Program-made: the position numbers and the translations under genes | Source: an uncultured Anaerolineales bacterium | GTDB lineage: Bacteria; Chloroflexota; Anaerolineae; Anaerolineales; UBA6663 | Assembly: GCA_937952305.1 (NCBI GenBank) | Contig: CALFZO010000052.1 | Coordinates: forward strand, 166,850-230,849 | DNA: 64,000 bases | Direction: 5' to 3' | Shown: piece by piece, positions 8,719 through 17,453 of the stretch | How positions within the stretch are numbered: position 1 is the first letter of the stretch | How the letters are laid out: every line of letters begins with the position of its first letter | The notes under the pieces: generated by a model | The model's input: only the letters and a program-made list of their open reading frames with translations | Database searches by the model: none | What the model was told of the DNA's origin: nothing

Positions 8719-9306
8719 ATGTCACTCAGACACGCCATCTTGGGATTTTTGTCCTTTGCGCCGCTCACCGGCTATGACCTGAAGAAGGCCTTTGACCGGT
8801 CCGTCCAGCATTTCTGGCCCGCGAACCAGAGCCAGATCTACCGCACGCTGGCGGAGCTTACCGAGGACGGCCTGATTGACAAGGAAGTCATCGAACGCGG
8901 CGACCGCCTGGATATGAAGGTCTATCACCTCACCCCGGCCGGCCGGCAAGAGCTACAGCGCTGGTTGAGCACGCCCATACCGCCGCCGGATACGCGCGAC
9001 CCGTTCCTGATCCAGATCTTTTTTGGCGGTCAACTGACGGACGCCGAACTGCTCGGCCTCATCGAGAGCCAGCGGCAGGCGGCCGAAGCGCTGCTGGACG
9101 TCTATCGCCGCACGCATGCGGCCAGCGTCGGGCAGACCAGCGCCGTCGCCGACGAGCGCGCGCTGTTCCTGAGCCATCTCACCCTGGAGTTTGGCCTGAA
9201 GAGCTGCCTCATGTATCGAGACTGGCTGCTCGACGCACATGCGCGCCTGCAAGCCGGGCAATATCGCCCGCTCGATCTTTCACAAATCCTGGGAGAAGCC
9301 AAGTGA
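8719..9306 (+). CDS. PadR family transcriptional regulator
   Basis: 195-residue PadR-type repressor. The N-terminal winged helix begins with SLRHAILGFLSFAPLTGYDL, the typical opening of the family, and includes QIYRTLAELTEDGLI as recognition helix and wing. A C-terminal helical dimerisation part (PadR_C/Vir-like) follows. It probably binds the dyad over its own promoter and controls the CPBP protease gene, whose GTG start overlaps the stop of this gene by 4 nt. ATG 8719 was chosen because upstream in-frame codons lie inside the promoter. The inducer is unknown. Confidence 0.9.
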   Translation: MSLRHAILGFLSFAPLTGYDLKKAFDRSVQHFWPANQSQIYRTLAELTEDGLIDKEVIERGDRLDMKVYHLTPAGRQELQRWLSTPIPPPDTRDPFLIQIFFGGQLTDAELLGLIESQRQAAEALLDVYRRTHAASVGQTSAVADERALFLSHLTLEFGLKSCLMYRDWLLDAHARLQAGQYRPLDLSQILGEAK

Positions 9307-10181
9307 GCCGACCGCTGCGCAATCTGATCATCTTTTCCGTGGCCAGCCTGAGCGGCGGCTTTGTGGGCATCGCCCTGGATCAGCTCGCTCCGCCCGCCAA
9401 CCGCATGGAGGGCCTGGGCGTTCTGGTCTGGCTGGTCACGCCCCTGCTCACCAATATCTTGCTGCGCGCGTTCGGCGGCGATGGCTGGCAGGATCTCGGC
9501 TGGCAGTTGCACCTGCGGTCGAGCTGGGTGTGGTATGGCGTCGCCCTGTTCAGCCTCCCGCTGGTAATGGGCGTGGTTCTTGGGCTGGGCGCGCTCAGCG
9601 GCGCCTTGGATACGGCCGGCCTGGCCGCACGTGGCTGGGGGCCTTATCTAGCGTTGGCCGGGGCCGCGTTCGGCGGGGCGCTGGTCAAAAACATCTTCGA
9701 GGAGTTCGCGTGGCGTGGCTACCTCACCCCGCGCTTCGCCGAGCTTCAACTCCGGCCGTGGATGGCCTATCTCCTGACGGGCTTCATCTGGGCCGGCTGG
9801 CACGTGCCTTACTACTTGTACTTCCTGGATCCGCTGGTCCTGCAGAGCCATACCCCGCTGCCGCTGCCCGCTTTCATGGCGGTGGCGTTTGTCCTGTTGC
9901 CCTTCCACGCCCTCACCTACGGCGAGTTGCGCCTGCTGAGCGGCTCGACCTGGCCGGCCTGGCTGCTGCACACTGTCGCCAACGCCCTCAGCCTGCCCCT
10001 GTTGTCGGACGGTTTCGTCACCTTGCGCGGCGGGGCTGGCGTGTTGCTGTCGCCCGGCACCGAAGGGATCCTGTTTACGCTGCTGTTCGCGTTGATTGGG
10101 GTGGGGTTGTATCAGTACCGGACCCGATCCGTGGGTCGCCGCCAACGCGCCGCGGCTGCTCCCGCGCCTGTCGGCGGCTGA
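9303..10181 (+). CDS. CPBP family intramembrane metalloprotease
   Basis: 292-residue multi-spanning membrane protein of the CAAX-protease/bacteriocin-processing (Abi) family. The diagnostic EExxxR motif is in FEEFAWRGYL, with later conserved His in GWHVPYY and the F-H/N motif regions. Such glutamic-type membrane proteases cleave substrates in or near the bilayer; bacterial roles include bacteriocin self-immunity and peptide maturation. GTG start overlapping the padR stop (GTGA) implies translational coupling, so it is probably the PadR-regulated output. Substrate unknown. Confidence 0.85.
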   Translation: MSRPLRNLIIFSVASLSGGFVGIALDQLAPPANRMEGLGVLVWLVTPLLTNILLRAFGGDGWQDLGWQLHLRSSWVWYGVALFSLPLVMGVVLGLGALSGALDTAGLAARGWGPYLALAGAAFGGALVKNIFEEFAWRGYLTPRFAELQLRPWMAYLLTGFIWAGWHVPYYLYFLDPLVLQSHTPLPLPAFMAVAFVLLPFHALTYGELRLLSGSTWPAWLLHTVANALSLPLLSDGFVTLRGGAGVLLSPGTEGILFTLLFALIGVGLYQYRTRSVGRRQRAAAAPAPVGG

Positions 10182-10187
10182 CGCGGC

Positions 10188-11375
10188 TTAACGCGCGCTG
10201 TCGGCGGGGTTGGGCGCCAGCCGCATCAACGCCAGGAAGGCCAGGCCGTCCAGCACAACGCCGGCGAAGACGACGGCCATGATCAGGCGCGGCCCAAACG
10301 GTTCCACCAATTGGCCGACTAACCAGGGCAGGACCGTGCCGCCCACGTTGCTGCCGATAAAGAACAGGCTCGTGATGCGGGCGGTCAGCGGCAGGCGCCG
10401 GCTGGCGAAGGCCAGCAACGTCGGAAAGACCGGGGCCATGCAAAAGCCCGTGCCCAGCGTGCCGGCCCACAGCGCCGCCGGCGAAGCGGGCAAGAGCGCG
10501 ACCAGGCCCACGCTGACAAGGCATCCCCCGAGGGCCGCCGCCAGGATCAAGCGCGGCCGGACGCGCGTCGCCAGCGGGATCGAGACCAGCCGCCCCACTG
10601 TCAGCGCGCCCCAAAAGGCAGCCGAGAGGTAGGCCGCCGCCGCCGGGTCGGCCAGCCGCAGCCGCTCCGCGTAGGTGTAGACCCACGCGCCGAAAGCCGT
10701 CTCCGCGCCCACATAGAAGAAGAAGCAGACGACAAACAGCGCCACCAGCCCGGCCCGAGCCGCCTGGCCGCCCCGGCTGGCGGACGCCGCCGCGCGCAAC
10801 GGCGGGCTGGGCAGCCGCAGCACCCACAGCGCCGGCACCAGCACCAGCCCGGCCAGACCCCAATACGCCCAGCGCAGGCCGTCCGGCAGCCCGCTGACCT
10901 GAGCCACCACGACGGGCGCCAGCGCGGCGCCCAGCCCAAAGGCAAAGTGCAGGCCGTTAAGATAAGGACCGACGGCGTCGCCGTACGTCCAGACGAGCAG
11001 CGTGTTGACGCCGATATCAGTGCCGGCCTCGGCCAGGCCGATCAGGAGCAGGAGGGCCGCCAGCAGCCCCAACCACGGCGACAGCGGCGTGGCGGCCAGG
11101 CCCAGGCCCAGCGCCAGCAGCGCCGCAATCATGATGGGATGACCGGGCAGACGGTCATACAGGCGGCCGATCACCCAGGAACCAGACAGGTAGCCGGCCG
11201 CGCGCGCCACGAACAGCAGGCTGATCTGGCTCAACGTGGCGCCGGTCTGGGCGGCCAGGCCCGGCAGGGTCGGGCCGAGCACGGAGTTGGCCAAACCGAC
11301 GGCGGCCAGGGCGGCGTAATACCCGACGAGCCGCCGCCAGGCCGGCCCAACTGACGGCGAGGCCGGGACGGTCAT
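10188..11375 (-). CDS. Major facilitator superfamily transporter
   Basis: 395-residue polytopic membrane protein with about 12 predicted hydrophobic segments and the MFS loop motif GRLYDRLPGHP between segments 2 and 3. The overall look is of sugar/unknown-substrate MFS permeases of the FucP/YfkF-like group. The ATG at 11375 overlaps the stop of the upstream dehydrogenase gene by 4 nt (ATGA), which fixes the start and couples the two. It converges on the CPBP gene with a 6-nt gap. Substrate and direction of transport cannot be told from sequence. Confidence 0.8.
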   Translation of the reverse strand: MTVPASPSVGPAWRRLVGYYAALAAVGLANSVLGPTLPGLAAQTGATLSQISLLFVARAAGYLSGSWVIGRLYDRLPGHPIMIAALLALGLGLAATPLSPWLGLLAALLLLIGLAEAGTDIGVNTLLVWTYGDAVGPYLNGLHFAFGLGAALAPVVVAQVSGLPDGLRWAYWGLAGLVLVPALWVLRLPSPPLRAAASASRGGQAARAGLVALFVVCFFFYVGAETAFGAWVYTYAERLRLADPAAAAYLSAAFWGALTVGRLVSIPLATRVRPRLILAAALGGCLVSVGLVALLPASPAALWAGTLGTGFCMAPVFPTLLAFASRRLPLTARITSLFFIGSNVGGTVLPWLVGQLVEPFGPRLIMAVVFAGVVLDGLAFLALMRLAPNPADSAR

Positions 11376-12598
11376 GCGGCCCGGCGGCGGGGCCCCATCT
11401 CGCGCACGCCGTACGGGAAATCGTATTCGCCCATCTTGGCCAGGAAGGGATCGGGGTCGAAGTGCTCGGGGCCATGCACGCCCGTGCCGCGCCACACGCC
11501 GGTGGCGATCAGGTCCATGGCGATCACGGGGTTGACGGCGGTCTGCCAGGCCACGGCCTGCACGCCGTACTTGTGCATGCACTCGGCGTTATCGGCCACC
11601 TGGTAGAGATACAACTCGCGCCGCTGGCCATCCTTGGTGCCCGTGATCCAGGTGCCGGCGCAGGTCATGCCCGTCATCTTGTCGCCGAGCAGGGCTGGGT
11701 TGGGCAGACAAGCCGCCACCACGTCGCGCGGCGCCACGCGCACCTTGCCGACGGCTACCGGCTCCTTGTTGTCCAGGCCGAGCAGGTGCAGCATCTTGAG
11801 CACGCCGATGAACTCGTCGCCCAGGCCGTATTTGAAGGTGACGCGCTGGCACTTCACGTAGCGCGGGATCAGCACCACCTCTTCGTGCTCGACGTTGACG
11901 ACCTCCAGCGGGCCGATGCCCTCCGGAAACTCGAAGCGCTCCGGCTCCGAGAACGGCGCGGTGGTGAACCAGCCGCGCTCCCGCTCCCAGATCAGGGGCG
12001 GGTTCAGGCACTCCTCGATCGTGGTCCAGATGCTGAAGGTCGGCGCGAAGGCATAGCCGCGGATCTGCAGGTTGGCGCCGTCGCGCACCCCGATCTCGTC
12101 GATCTCGTCGAACAGATGCTTCTCGGCGTAGCGCGCAAAGACGTCGGACAGGCCGGGCTCCACGCCCATGCCCACCAGCGCCAGCAGGCCGCGCGCCTCC
12201 CACTTGGCCGCCCGCGCGAACTGATAATCGCCCAACATCACGCCCGGCCGCTCATAGGGCTCGTCCGGGTGCGGCTCAGACAGCGTCATCGCCATGTCAA
12301 GATAGTGGCAGTGCGCGGCGTAGGCCGCGTCGAAGATGACTTCGTTGAAGTGTGGTGCGACCGAGTTGACAATCAGGTCGATCTTGTGCTTGCGCGCCAG
12401 CCGGACGATGGCCTTTTTGTTGGAGGCGTCCACCTGTTCCACCGGGAACCGCTTGCGGCTGCTCAAGCGGTTGCGGACGCGCTTGCAGCGGCGGTCGTCG
12501 TAGTCGGCCAGCACCATTTGTTCCAGCCAGGGCCGCCGATCGGCCATGACCGCAATCGCCTCGCCGACCGCGCCGACGCCGAGTAACAAGACACGCAT
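11372..12598 (-). CDS. Saccharopine dehydrogenase-like NAD(P)-dependent oxidoreductase
   Basis: 408-residue protein with an N-terminal Rossmann fold starting MRVLLLGVGAVGEAIA and an acidic residue ending beta-2 (ADYDD). The following body (NSVAPHFN, GMGVEPGLSDVFA) matches the saccharopine dehydrogenase/saccharopine reductase family. Members act in lysine metabolism, in carboxynorspermidine synthesis, or on unknown amino-acid adducts, so the substrate is not assigned. AAGGAG lies 6 nt before the ATG. It is the first gene of a two-gene unit with the MFS transporter, so a transported amino acid derivative is possible. Confidence 0.8.
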   Translation of the reverse strand: MRVLLLGVGAVGEAIAVMADRRPWLEQMVLADYDDRRCKRVRNRLSSRKRFPVEQVDASNKKAIVRLARKHKIDLIVNSVAPHFNEVIFDAAYAAHCHYLDMAMTLSEPHPDEPYERPGVMLGDYQFARAAKWEARGLLALVGMGVEPGLSDVFARYAEKHLFDEIDEIGVRDGANLQIRGYAFAPTFSIWTTIEECLNPPLIWERERGWFTTAPFSEPERFEFPEGIGPLEVVNVEHEEVVLIPRYVKCQRVTFKYGLGDEFIGVLKMLHLLGLDNKEPVAVGKVRVAPRDVVAACLPNPALLGDKMTGMTCAGTWITGTKDGQRRELYLYQVADNAECMHKYGVQAVAWQTAVNPVIAMDLIATGVWRGTGVHGPEHFDPDPFLAKMGEYDFPYGVREMGPRRRAA

Positions 12599-12631
12599 AC
12601 AGGGCTCCTTAAACTAGTCAGGGAGGCTGTC

Positions 12632-12637
12632 ATTCTA
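12632..12637 (-). promoter_or_regulatory. -10 element of the dehydrogenase-MFS unit
   Basis: Minus-strand TAGAAT lies 33 nt upstream of the ATG at 12598. No clear -35. Confidence 0.4.
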
Positions 12638-12714
12638 GCCCAGGGGCGAGCGTTTTGGGAAATCGGCCCGGCCCGGAACCAAAGACCGCCGCCGGTGTAT
12701 ATACAGTGCATGAC

Positions 12715-12736
12715 CCTCTCCGGAGAGGCGCCGTTG
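12715..12736 (+). promoter_or_regulatory. RBS in a palindrome that sets the TTG start of the sigma factor
   Basis: GGAGAGG (12722-12728) sits 5 nt before an in-frame TTG at 12734. It forms the right arm of a perfect 14-bp palindrome at 12715-12728, which could mask the site in RNA. The in-frame GTG 12695 and ATG 12710 have no such RBS. Confidence 0.55.
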
Positions 12737-13300
12737 ACCGAAAGTGATTGGATCAGCCAGGCCCGGCGCGGCGATGAGGCCGCCTGGGAGGCGCTGGTCG
12801 GCGCGCACCAGGCCGCCGTCTTCCGCCTGGCGTACCTGTTCCTGGGCGACGCCGACGACGCCGCCGACGTGGCCCAAGACGCCTTCCTGCGCGCCCAGCG
12901 CGCGCTGGACCGCTTTGACACGTCCCGGCCGCTGCGGCCCTGGCTGCTGCGCATCACGGCCAACCTGGCGCGCAATCGGCTGCGGTCGGCCGGGCGCTAC
13001 CTGGCCGCCCTGCAGCGCCTGCTGCGGTCCGAGCCGCGCCCGGTCCTGCGCCCGCAAGCGCCCGACAGTCCCGCGGCGGACGCGCAGACGTTGTGGCTGG
13101 CCGTCCGGCGCCTCAACCCCAACGAGCAGCAGGTGATCTATCTGCGTTACTTCCTGGAGTTGTCCGAGGCCGAGATGGCGGCGGCGCTGGACATCCCGCC
13201 CGGCACGGTCAAATCGCGCCTGCACCGCGCGCTGCGTCACTTGCGGAGTGTCGTCGTCGATGAGTTTCCGTTCTTACGCGAAGGACTGGTGGATGGCTGA
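12734..13300 (+). CDS. ECF-type RNA polymerase sigma factor
   Basis: 188-residue ECF sigma factor. Region 2 includes the core-binding and -10 recognition stretch DADDAADVAQDAFLRA. Region 4 includes the helix-turn-helix LSEAEMAAALDIPPGTVKS, separated by a linker near residues 95-120. The TTG start at 12734 is chosen for its RBS; an upstream ATG would add 8 residues. The last 8 nt overlap the start of the next gene, which looks like its anti-sigma factor. The presumed target set includes the cytochrome c gene that follows. The activating signal is unknown. Confidence 0.9.
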   Translation: MTESDWISQARRGDEAAWEALVGAHQAAVFRLAYLFLGDADDAADVAQDAFLRAQRALDRFDTSRPLRPWLLRITANLARNRLRSAGRYLAALQRLLRSEPRPVLRPQAPDSPAADAQTLWLAVRRLNPNEQQVIYLRYFLELSEAEMAAALDIPPGTVKSRLHRALRHLRSVVVDEFPFLREGLVDG

Positions 13301-14114
13301 CGGCCCGACGTCCGGCGGTCCGGACGAACGCCTGGAAAGCTGGCTGCGGCGCACCGCGCCGGCCCTGCCTTACCCGGCTACGCCGAATCTGATCAGGCGC
13401 CGGCCGCGCCAACGACGCCCGGCTCCGGCTTGGGCCTGGGCGGCCGCGATCCTGGTGGTGGCGCTGGGCGCTCTGCTGGCCGTCCCGCAGGCGCGCGCCG
13501 GCCTGGTGGAGTTCCTGCAGATCGGCGTCGTGCGCGTCTTCCTGACCGCGCCGACACCAACCAGCGTGACCTCGGCCGCAACCACAGCGCCGAACGGGAC
13601 GGCGGCGGCTACCGGCCGCACGCCGCCGACGCCTACCGCCAGCCCGGAGCCCACGCTGCTGCCCTCGCTGTTGGATCTGGCCGGGCGCACCCGCCTGGCC
13701 GAGGCGCGCCAGGCCGTGCCCTTCCCTATCCGCCTGCCGGCCTATCCGGCCGACCTGGGCGCGCCGGACGAGGTCTTCGTGCAGGACCTGGACGGCTCGG
13801 CGGTGGTGCTGATCTGGCGCGACGACACCCGGCCGGACCGCATCCGCCTGAGCCTGCACTACCTGACCTCGCCCATGCTCGGCCTCAAGGGTCTGTCGGA
13901 ACCGCCGGAGTCGCTCGAGACCGCGCTCGTGAACGGCCGCGAGGCGTTGTGGTCGGCCGGCGGCTACGTCATCCAGATCAAGGGCGGCAACTGGGACTTC
14001 CGCCGGCTGATCGAAGGCCATGTGTTGATCTGGACCGAAGATGGAATCACGCTGCGCCTGGAGACCGACTTGCCCCTGGACGAAGCCGTCCGCATCGCCG
14101 AGTCGCTCAAGTGA
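13293..14114 (+). CDS. Probable membrane-anchored anti-sigma factor
   Basis: 273-residue protein with a short cytoplasmic N-terminus, one membrane segment (about residues 45-65, AWAAAILVVALGALLAV), a Thr/Ala/Pro-rich stretch and an extracytoplasmic domain that looks like DUF4367 (FPIRLPAYP ... AVVLIWRDD). The start ATG lies inside the sigma gene, 8-nt overlap, so the two are translationally coupled. Order, topology and overlap are those of an ECF anti-sigma factor. No zinc-binding HxxxCxxC motif is present, so this is not a ZAS-type protein. Confidence 0.75.
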   Translation: MADGPTSGGPDERLESWLRRTAPALPYPATPNLIRRRPRQRRPAPAWAWAAAILVVALGALLAVPQARAGLVEFLQIGVVRVFLTAPTPTSVTSAATTAPNGTAAATGRTPPTPTASPEPTLLPSLLDLAGRTRLAEARQAVPFPIRLPAYPADLGAPDEVFVQDLDGSAVVLIWRDDTRPDRIRLSLHYLTSPMLGLKGLSEPPESLETALVNGREALWSAGGYVIQIKGGNWDFRRLIEGHVLIWTEDGITLRLETDLPLDEAVRIAESLK

Positions 14115-14165
14115 GCGGCCGTCGTTACAACTCTCTCAGCAGGTATCTTGGAGGAGGCTGATCCG

Positions 14166-15413
14166 ATGCGAACCTCTCGCTTTTCCCTTCTGATCGCACT
14201 CGTGGGCCTGGCCGCGCTCGTGCCGGCCGTCTTCGCCGGCGGCTGGGCCGTGGCCACGCTGGACGAAATCCCCGCCGGCGTCACTGCCGGCCAGCCCTTC
14301 ACCGTGAGCTTCACCATGCGCCAGCACGGCGTGCAGCCCGCGAACTGGGGCACGGTCCCGCTCACGTTCACGCACACCGAATCCCGCCAGACCGTCGTCG
14401 TAACGGCCGAGGCCGAGGGCGGGAGCGGCTACTACACGGTCGCCGTGACTTTGCCGGAAGCCGGCACCTGGGAGTGGCTCCTGGGCGAGGGCCTGGTCCA
14501 GCCCATGCCCTCCGTGAGGGTGCAGGCGCCGGCACTGGCCGCACCCGCCTCCGCCGCGCCGCCGGCCGGTCCGCCCCTGGCCCTGCTGGTGGCGCTGGCG
14601 GGTCTGGTGAGCCTGGGCCTTGGGCTGGTGGCCGCGCTGCGGACCCGGCGGCCCTGGGCCGCCGCTCTGACCGTGGGCGCTGCCCTGGTGGCCGCGCTGG
14701 GCTTCGCGTGGCCGCCGGCCGCCCCGGCCGCCAGCAGTGGTGGCGAAGCCAGCGCCCCGGCCGATCTGGGCCAAGCCTTGTTCCTGGGCAAGGGCTGCGT
14801 CATGTGTCACGCCCACACCGCCGTCAGCCAGGTGCGGCGCCGCACCGTGGGCGACTTCAGCAGCTTCAGCACCGGGCCGGACCTCTCCAGCTTCCGAGCC
14901 AGCGCCGAGTATCTGCGGCTGTGGCTGGCGGACCCGGCCAGCGTAAAGCCGGAGACGCAGATGCCTGACCTCGGCCTGACGGCGGCCGAGATCGAAGCCC
15001 TGATCAGGTTTCTGAATGCGGGCGCGTCCGCGCCAGCCTCCACCGCGCCCGCGGCCGCTTGCCCGGTCACGCCGGCCGTGCGGGCGATACCGCCGGACGA
15101 TCCCAACGCCGATCCGTTTGGCGATGGCCCCTGGCTCGTCAACGCCGATCGGTCGCTGTGGGCCCAGTGGGCCGGCGGTTGGACGGCCAGCGCGAACGGC
15201 AACAAGGTCATCTGGATCCGGCCGGCGGGCACCTCGCTGCAGGTCGCGGGCCGGCGGCTGGATGGTGAAGCGCCGCCGCTGCGCGCCGAGATCCCCGGCG
15301 GCTACGGCACCGGCTTCCAGGTCAGCGGCCTTTACTTCCCGGCCAGCGGCTGCTGGTCCGTGACGGCCACGGCCGGGGACACGCAGCTTGAGTTCGTCGT
15401 CGCCATCCCCTGA
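14166..15413 (+). CDS. Membrane-bound c-type cytochrome with YtkA/FixH-like domain
   Basis: 415-residue protein. It has a signal/anchor at residues 5-25, an Ig-like domain at about 30-120 resembling YtkA/FixH or CopC proteins, two membrane segments (about 138-180) and a cytochrome c domain with CVMCH (211-215) and a likely Met ligand at 266 in ETQMPDL. A Pro/Ala linker and a C-terminal beta domain follow. The heme would face the outside and could pass electrons to a terminal oxidase. GGAGGAGG (14150-14157) is 8 nt before ATG 14166, a very strong RBS. It is third in the sigma/anti-sigma cluster, so probably controlled by it. Confidence 0.8.
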   Translation: MRTSRFSLLIALVGLAALVPAVFAGGWAVATLDEIPAGVTAGQPFTVSFTMRQHGVQPANWGTVPLTFTHTESRQTVVVTAEAEGGSGYYTVAVTLPEAGTWEWLLGEGLVQPMPSVRVQAPALAAPASAAPPAGPPLALLVALAGLVSLGLGLVAALRTRRPWAAALTVGAALVAALGFAWPPAAPAASSGGEASAPADLGQALFLGKGCVMCHAHTAVSQVRRRTVGDFSSFSTGPDLSSFRASAEYLRLWLADPASVKPETQMPDLGLTAAEIEALIRFLNAGASAPASTAPAAACPVTPAVRAIPPDDPNADPFGDGPWLVNADRSLWAQWAGGWTASANGNKVIWIRPAGTSLQVAGRRLDGEAPPLRAEIPGGYGTGFQVSGLYFPASGCWSVTATAGDTQLEFVVAIP

Positions 15414-15453
15414 GGGCGCGACGCCAGACAACCAACCTCAACTGTTCCCGGCT

Positions 15454-15482
15454 TTTCCAGGGAGCGGCCCGGCCGCTATAGT
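15454..15482 (+). promoter_or_regulatory. Candidate promoter for the repeat protein gene
   Basis: TTTCCA (15454-15459), 17-bp spacer, TATAGT (15477-15482). It implies a leader of about 285 nt. Confidence 0.4.
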
Positions 15483-15671
15483 GGGACGGTCGTTGCCCGG
15501 CCACTCAGCCGCGGCAGCCTCATCAGCCTGGGAGCGCGGCCCTGTCCCGCTGAACATGGCCGCCGGCGCCCAGCCACAACTCAACCCGACGTCCGATTGC
15601 CGTTGATAGCAGCGTGCGTCCGCCTGTGGCCGGAGTATCCGGGGGCGGCGCACAGCCGGGCAATCGCCGGC

Positions 15672-15710
15672 GGCCCAACAAGCGCCCGCGCCGCGGGAAC
15701 TTGCTGGGCC
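15672..15710 (+). promoter_or_regulatory. Long hairpin in the leader, possible attenuator
   Basis: GGCCCAACAAG (15672-15682) pairs with CTTGCTGGGCC (15700-15710) with one A-C mismatch, and the loop contains a second stem (CCCGC/GCGGG). GCTTTGTGTTT follows, so it resembles a weak terminator placed 63 nt before the start codon. Confidence 0.4.
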
Positions 15711-15773
15711 GCTTTGTGTTTCGGCCGCGCCCACGCTCAGTGACACGGCCCACAGGGGCCTTGGAGGTCTCAC

Positions 15774-17429
15774 ATGTCTGCTCGTCTTCGCCTCGTCTTG
15801 GCCAGCGCGCTGATCAGCCTGCTGGCCGGCGCCGGCGCCACCCGCGCCGCCGCGCCCGCCGGCACCGCCTTCACGTATCAGGGTTGGCTTTCGCAGGCGG
15901 GCACGCCGGTGACCGGCACCTGCGATGCTGAGTTTCGTCTCTACGATTTAGCCGAGGGCGGCGCCCGCCTCGGGGAGCCGATCACGCACACTCTCACGGT
16001 GGACGCCGGCTACTTCAACGTCTCGCTGGATTTCGGGCAGACGCCGTGGACGGGCGAAGCGCGCTGGCTGGAGGTGGCCGTGCGCTGCCCGGCCGGGGCC
16101 GGATTGTTCGAGCCGCTCGCGCCGCGCCAGGCGTTGACGCCGACGCCGTACGCCCTGCAGGCCGCCAGCGCGCCCTGGTCCGGGCTCACCGGCATTCCGG
16201 CCGGTTTTGCCGACGGCGTCGACGAGCGCGGCGAGTACACGGCCGGCGCGGGTCTGCGCCTGCAAGGCGCGGAGTTCTCCGTGGACACGGCCGCGATCCA
16301 GACGCGGGTGGCCGGCAACTGCCCGGCCGGGCACGCCATCCGCGCCATCGCCGCCGACGGCGCCGTGACCTGCGAGACCGACGACGACACCGTGTACGCG
16401 GCCGGCGATGGGCTGACGCTGAGCGACGGCCAATTCCACGCGGACGCCAGCCTCGCGCGCGTCGACGCGATCACGCCCACGGTTGCGGCCGCCGGCTTCG
16501 TCACGCAGGCCTGGGCCGACCAGGCTTACGGTTACCAGGCCGGCGCTGGCCTGGACCTGGACGAGCACGTGTTCAGCGTGGACACGGCCGCGATCCAGAC
16601 GCGCGTGGCCGGCAACTGCCCGGCCGGGCAGGCCATCCGCGCCATCGCCGCTGACGGCGCCGTGACCTGCGAGACCGACGACGACACCGTGTACGCGGCC
16701 GGCGATGGGCTGACGCTGAGCGACGGCCAATTCCACGCGGACGCCAGCCTCGCGCGCGTCGACGCGATCACGCCCACGGTTGCGGCCGCCGGCTTCGTCA
16801 CGCAGGCCTGGGCCGACCAGGCTTACGGTTACCAGGCCGGCGCTGGCCTGGACCTGGACGAGCACGTGTTCAGCGTGGACACGGCCGCGATCCAGACGCG
16901 CGTGGCCGGCAACTGCCCGGCCGGGCAGGCCATCCGCGCCATCGCCGCTGACGGCGCCGTGACCTGCGAGACGGACGACGACACCAACAGCGGCGGCGAC
17001 ATCACCGCCGTCTCCGCCGGGGCCGGCCTCACCGGCGGCGGGTCGGCCGGCGCCGTCGCGCTGGCGCTCGATCAGACGGTTGTGGAAGGCGCCTTCGTCC
17101 GGCTGGCCATGCCCATCACGGTCGTCGGGCTGGAGAGCCGCGCCGTCGGCAATTACAGTTGGTCGCTGACCGCCCTGGGGCTCCCGGCCAACATCTCCGG
17201 CGTTGTGGTGCGCCTGTACTGCCAGTTCAACACAGCCGGCTGGTCGCGCTCCTGCCTCACCAAGTACTCGACCGATACCGCCACCGCCAGCGCCATCAGC
17301 CGGGCCCTGGTCGCCGGTGTCGGCCTGGACGTCACCGCGCCGATCCCGGTCGATGGCAGCACCCTGTACTTCGAGGTGCTCGGCGAGGCCGCGCTGGTGG
17401 AGCTCCGCGTCGTCGCCTACTATCGTTGA
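15774..17429 (+). CDS. Secreted repeat protein with tail-fibre-like modules
   Basis: 551-residue exported protein. The signal peptide ends near AAAPAG (about residue 28). Residues 32-110 form a domain with the pattern FTYQGWL ... FRLYDLAEGG ... GYFNVSLDFG, common in surface proteins of environmental bacteria and often joined to tail-fibre-like repeats. Residues about 170-404 are two full copies and one partial copy of a 99-residue unit (VDTAAIQTRV ... ETDDDT), encoded by nearly identical DNA. The C-terminal domain (about 440-551) is beta-rich with two Cys. Probably a surface or matrix protein; no enzymatic motif is visible. Confidence 0.75.
   Translation: MSARLRLVLASALISLLAGAGATRAAAPAGTAFTYQGWLSQAGTPVTGTCDAEFRLYDLAEGGARLGEPITHTLTVDAGYFNVSLDFGQTPWTGEARWLEVAVRCPAGAGLFEPLAPRQALTPTPYALQAASAPWSGLTGIPAGFADGVDERGEYTAGAGLRLQGAEFSVDTAAIQTRVAGNCPAGHAIRAIAADGAVTCETDDDTVYAAGDGLTLSDGQFHADASLARVDAITPTVAAAGFVTQAWADQAYGYQAGAGLDLDEHVFSVDTAAIQTRVAGNCPAGQAIRAIAADGAVTCETDDDTVYAAGDGLTLSDGQFHADASLARVDAITPTVAAAGFVTQAWADQAYGYQAGAGLDLDEHVFSVDTAAIQTRVAGNCPAGQAIRAIAADGAVTCETDDDTNSGGDITAVSAGAGLTGGGSAGAVALALDQTVVEGAFVRLAMPITVVGLESRAVGNYSWSLTALGLPANISGVVVRLYCQFNTAGWSRSCLTKYSTDTATASAISRALVAGVGLDVTAPIPVDGSTLYFEVLGEAALVELRVVAYYR
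16284..16985. repeat. Tandem 297-bp in-frame repeats
   Basis: Units start at 16284, 16581 and 16878, spaced exactly 297 bp. The first two are complete; the third breaks off after about 108 bp. The copies differ at only a handful of bases (for example ggg/gcg and cac/cag early in unit 1). Confidence 0.95.
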
Positions 17430-17453
17430 CGCCCGGCCACAGCTGGCCAGCGT

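Larger units (their letters stand above)
15414..15773 (+). other. 360-nt gene-free stretch: promoter and leader of the repeat protein
   Basis: No convincing gene. Open frames on both strands lack RBS and protein-like composition. It holds a candidate promoter at 15454-15482 and a large hairpin at 15672-15710, both listed separately, and ends with GGAGG before the ATG at 15774. Confidence 0.5.

Noticed and set aside
15438..15773. 111-residue minus-strand frame in the gene-free stretch
   Set aside because: No RBS, no recognisable domain, and it overlaps the likely promoter and hairpin of the downstream gene.
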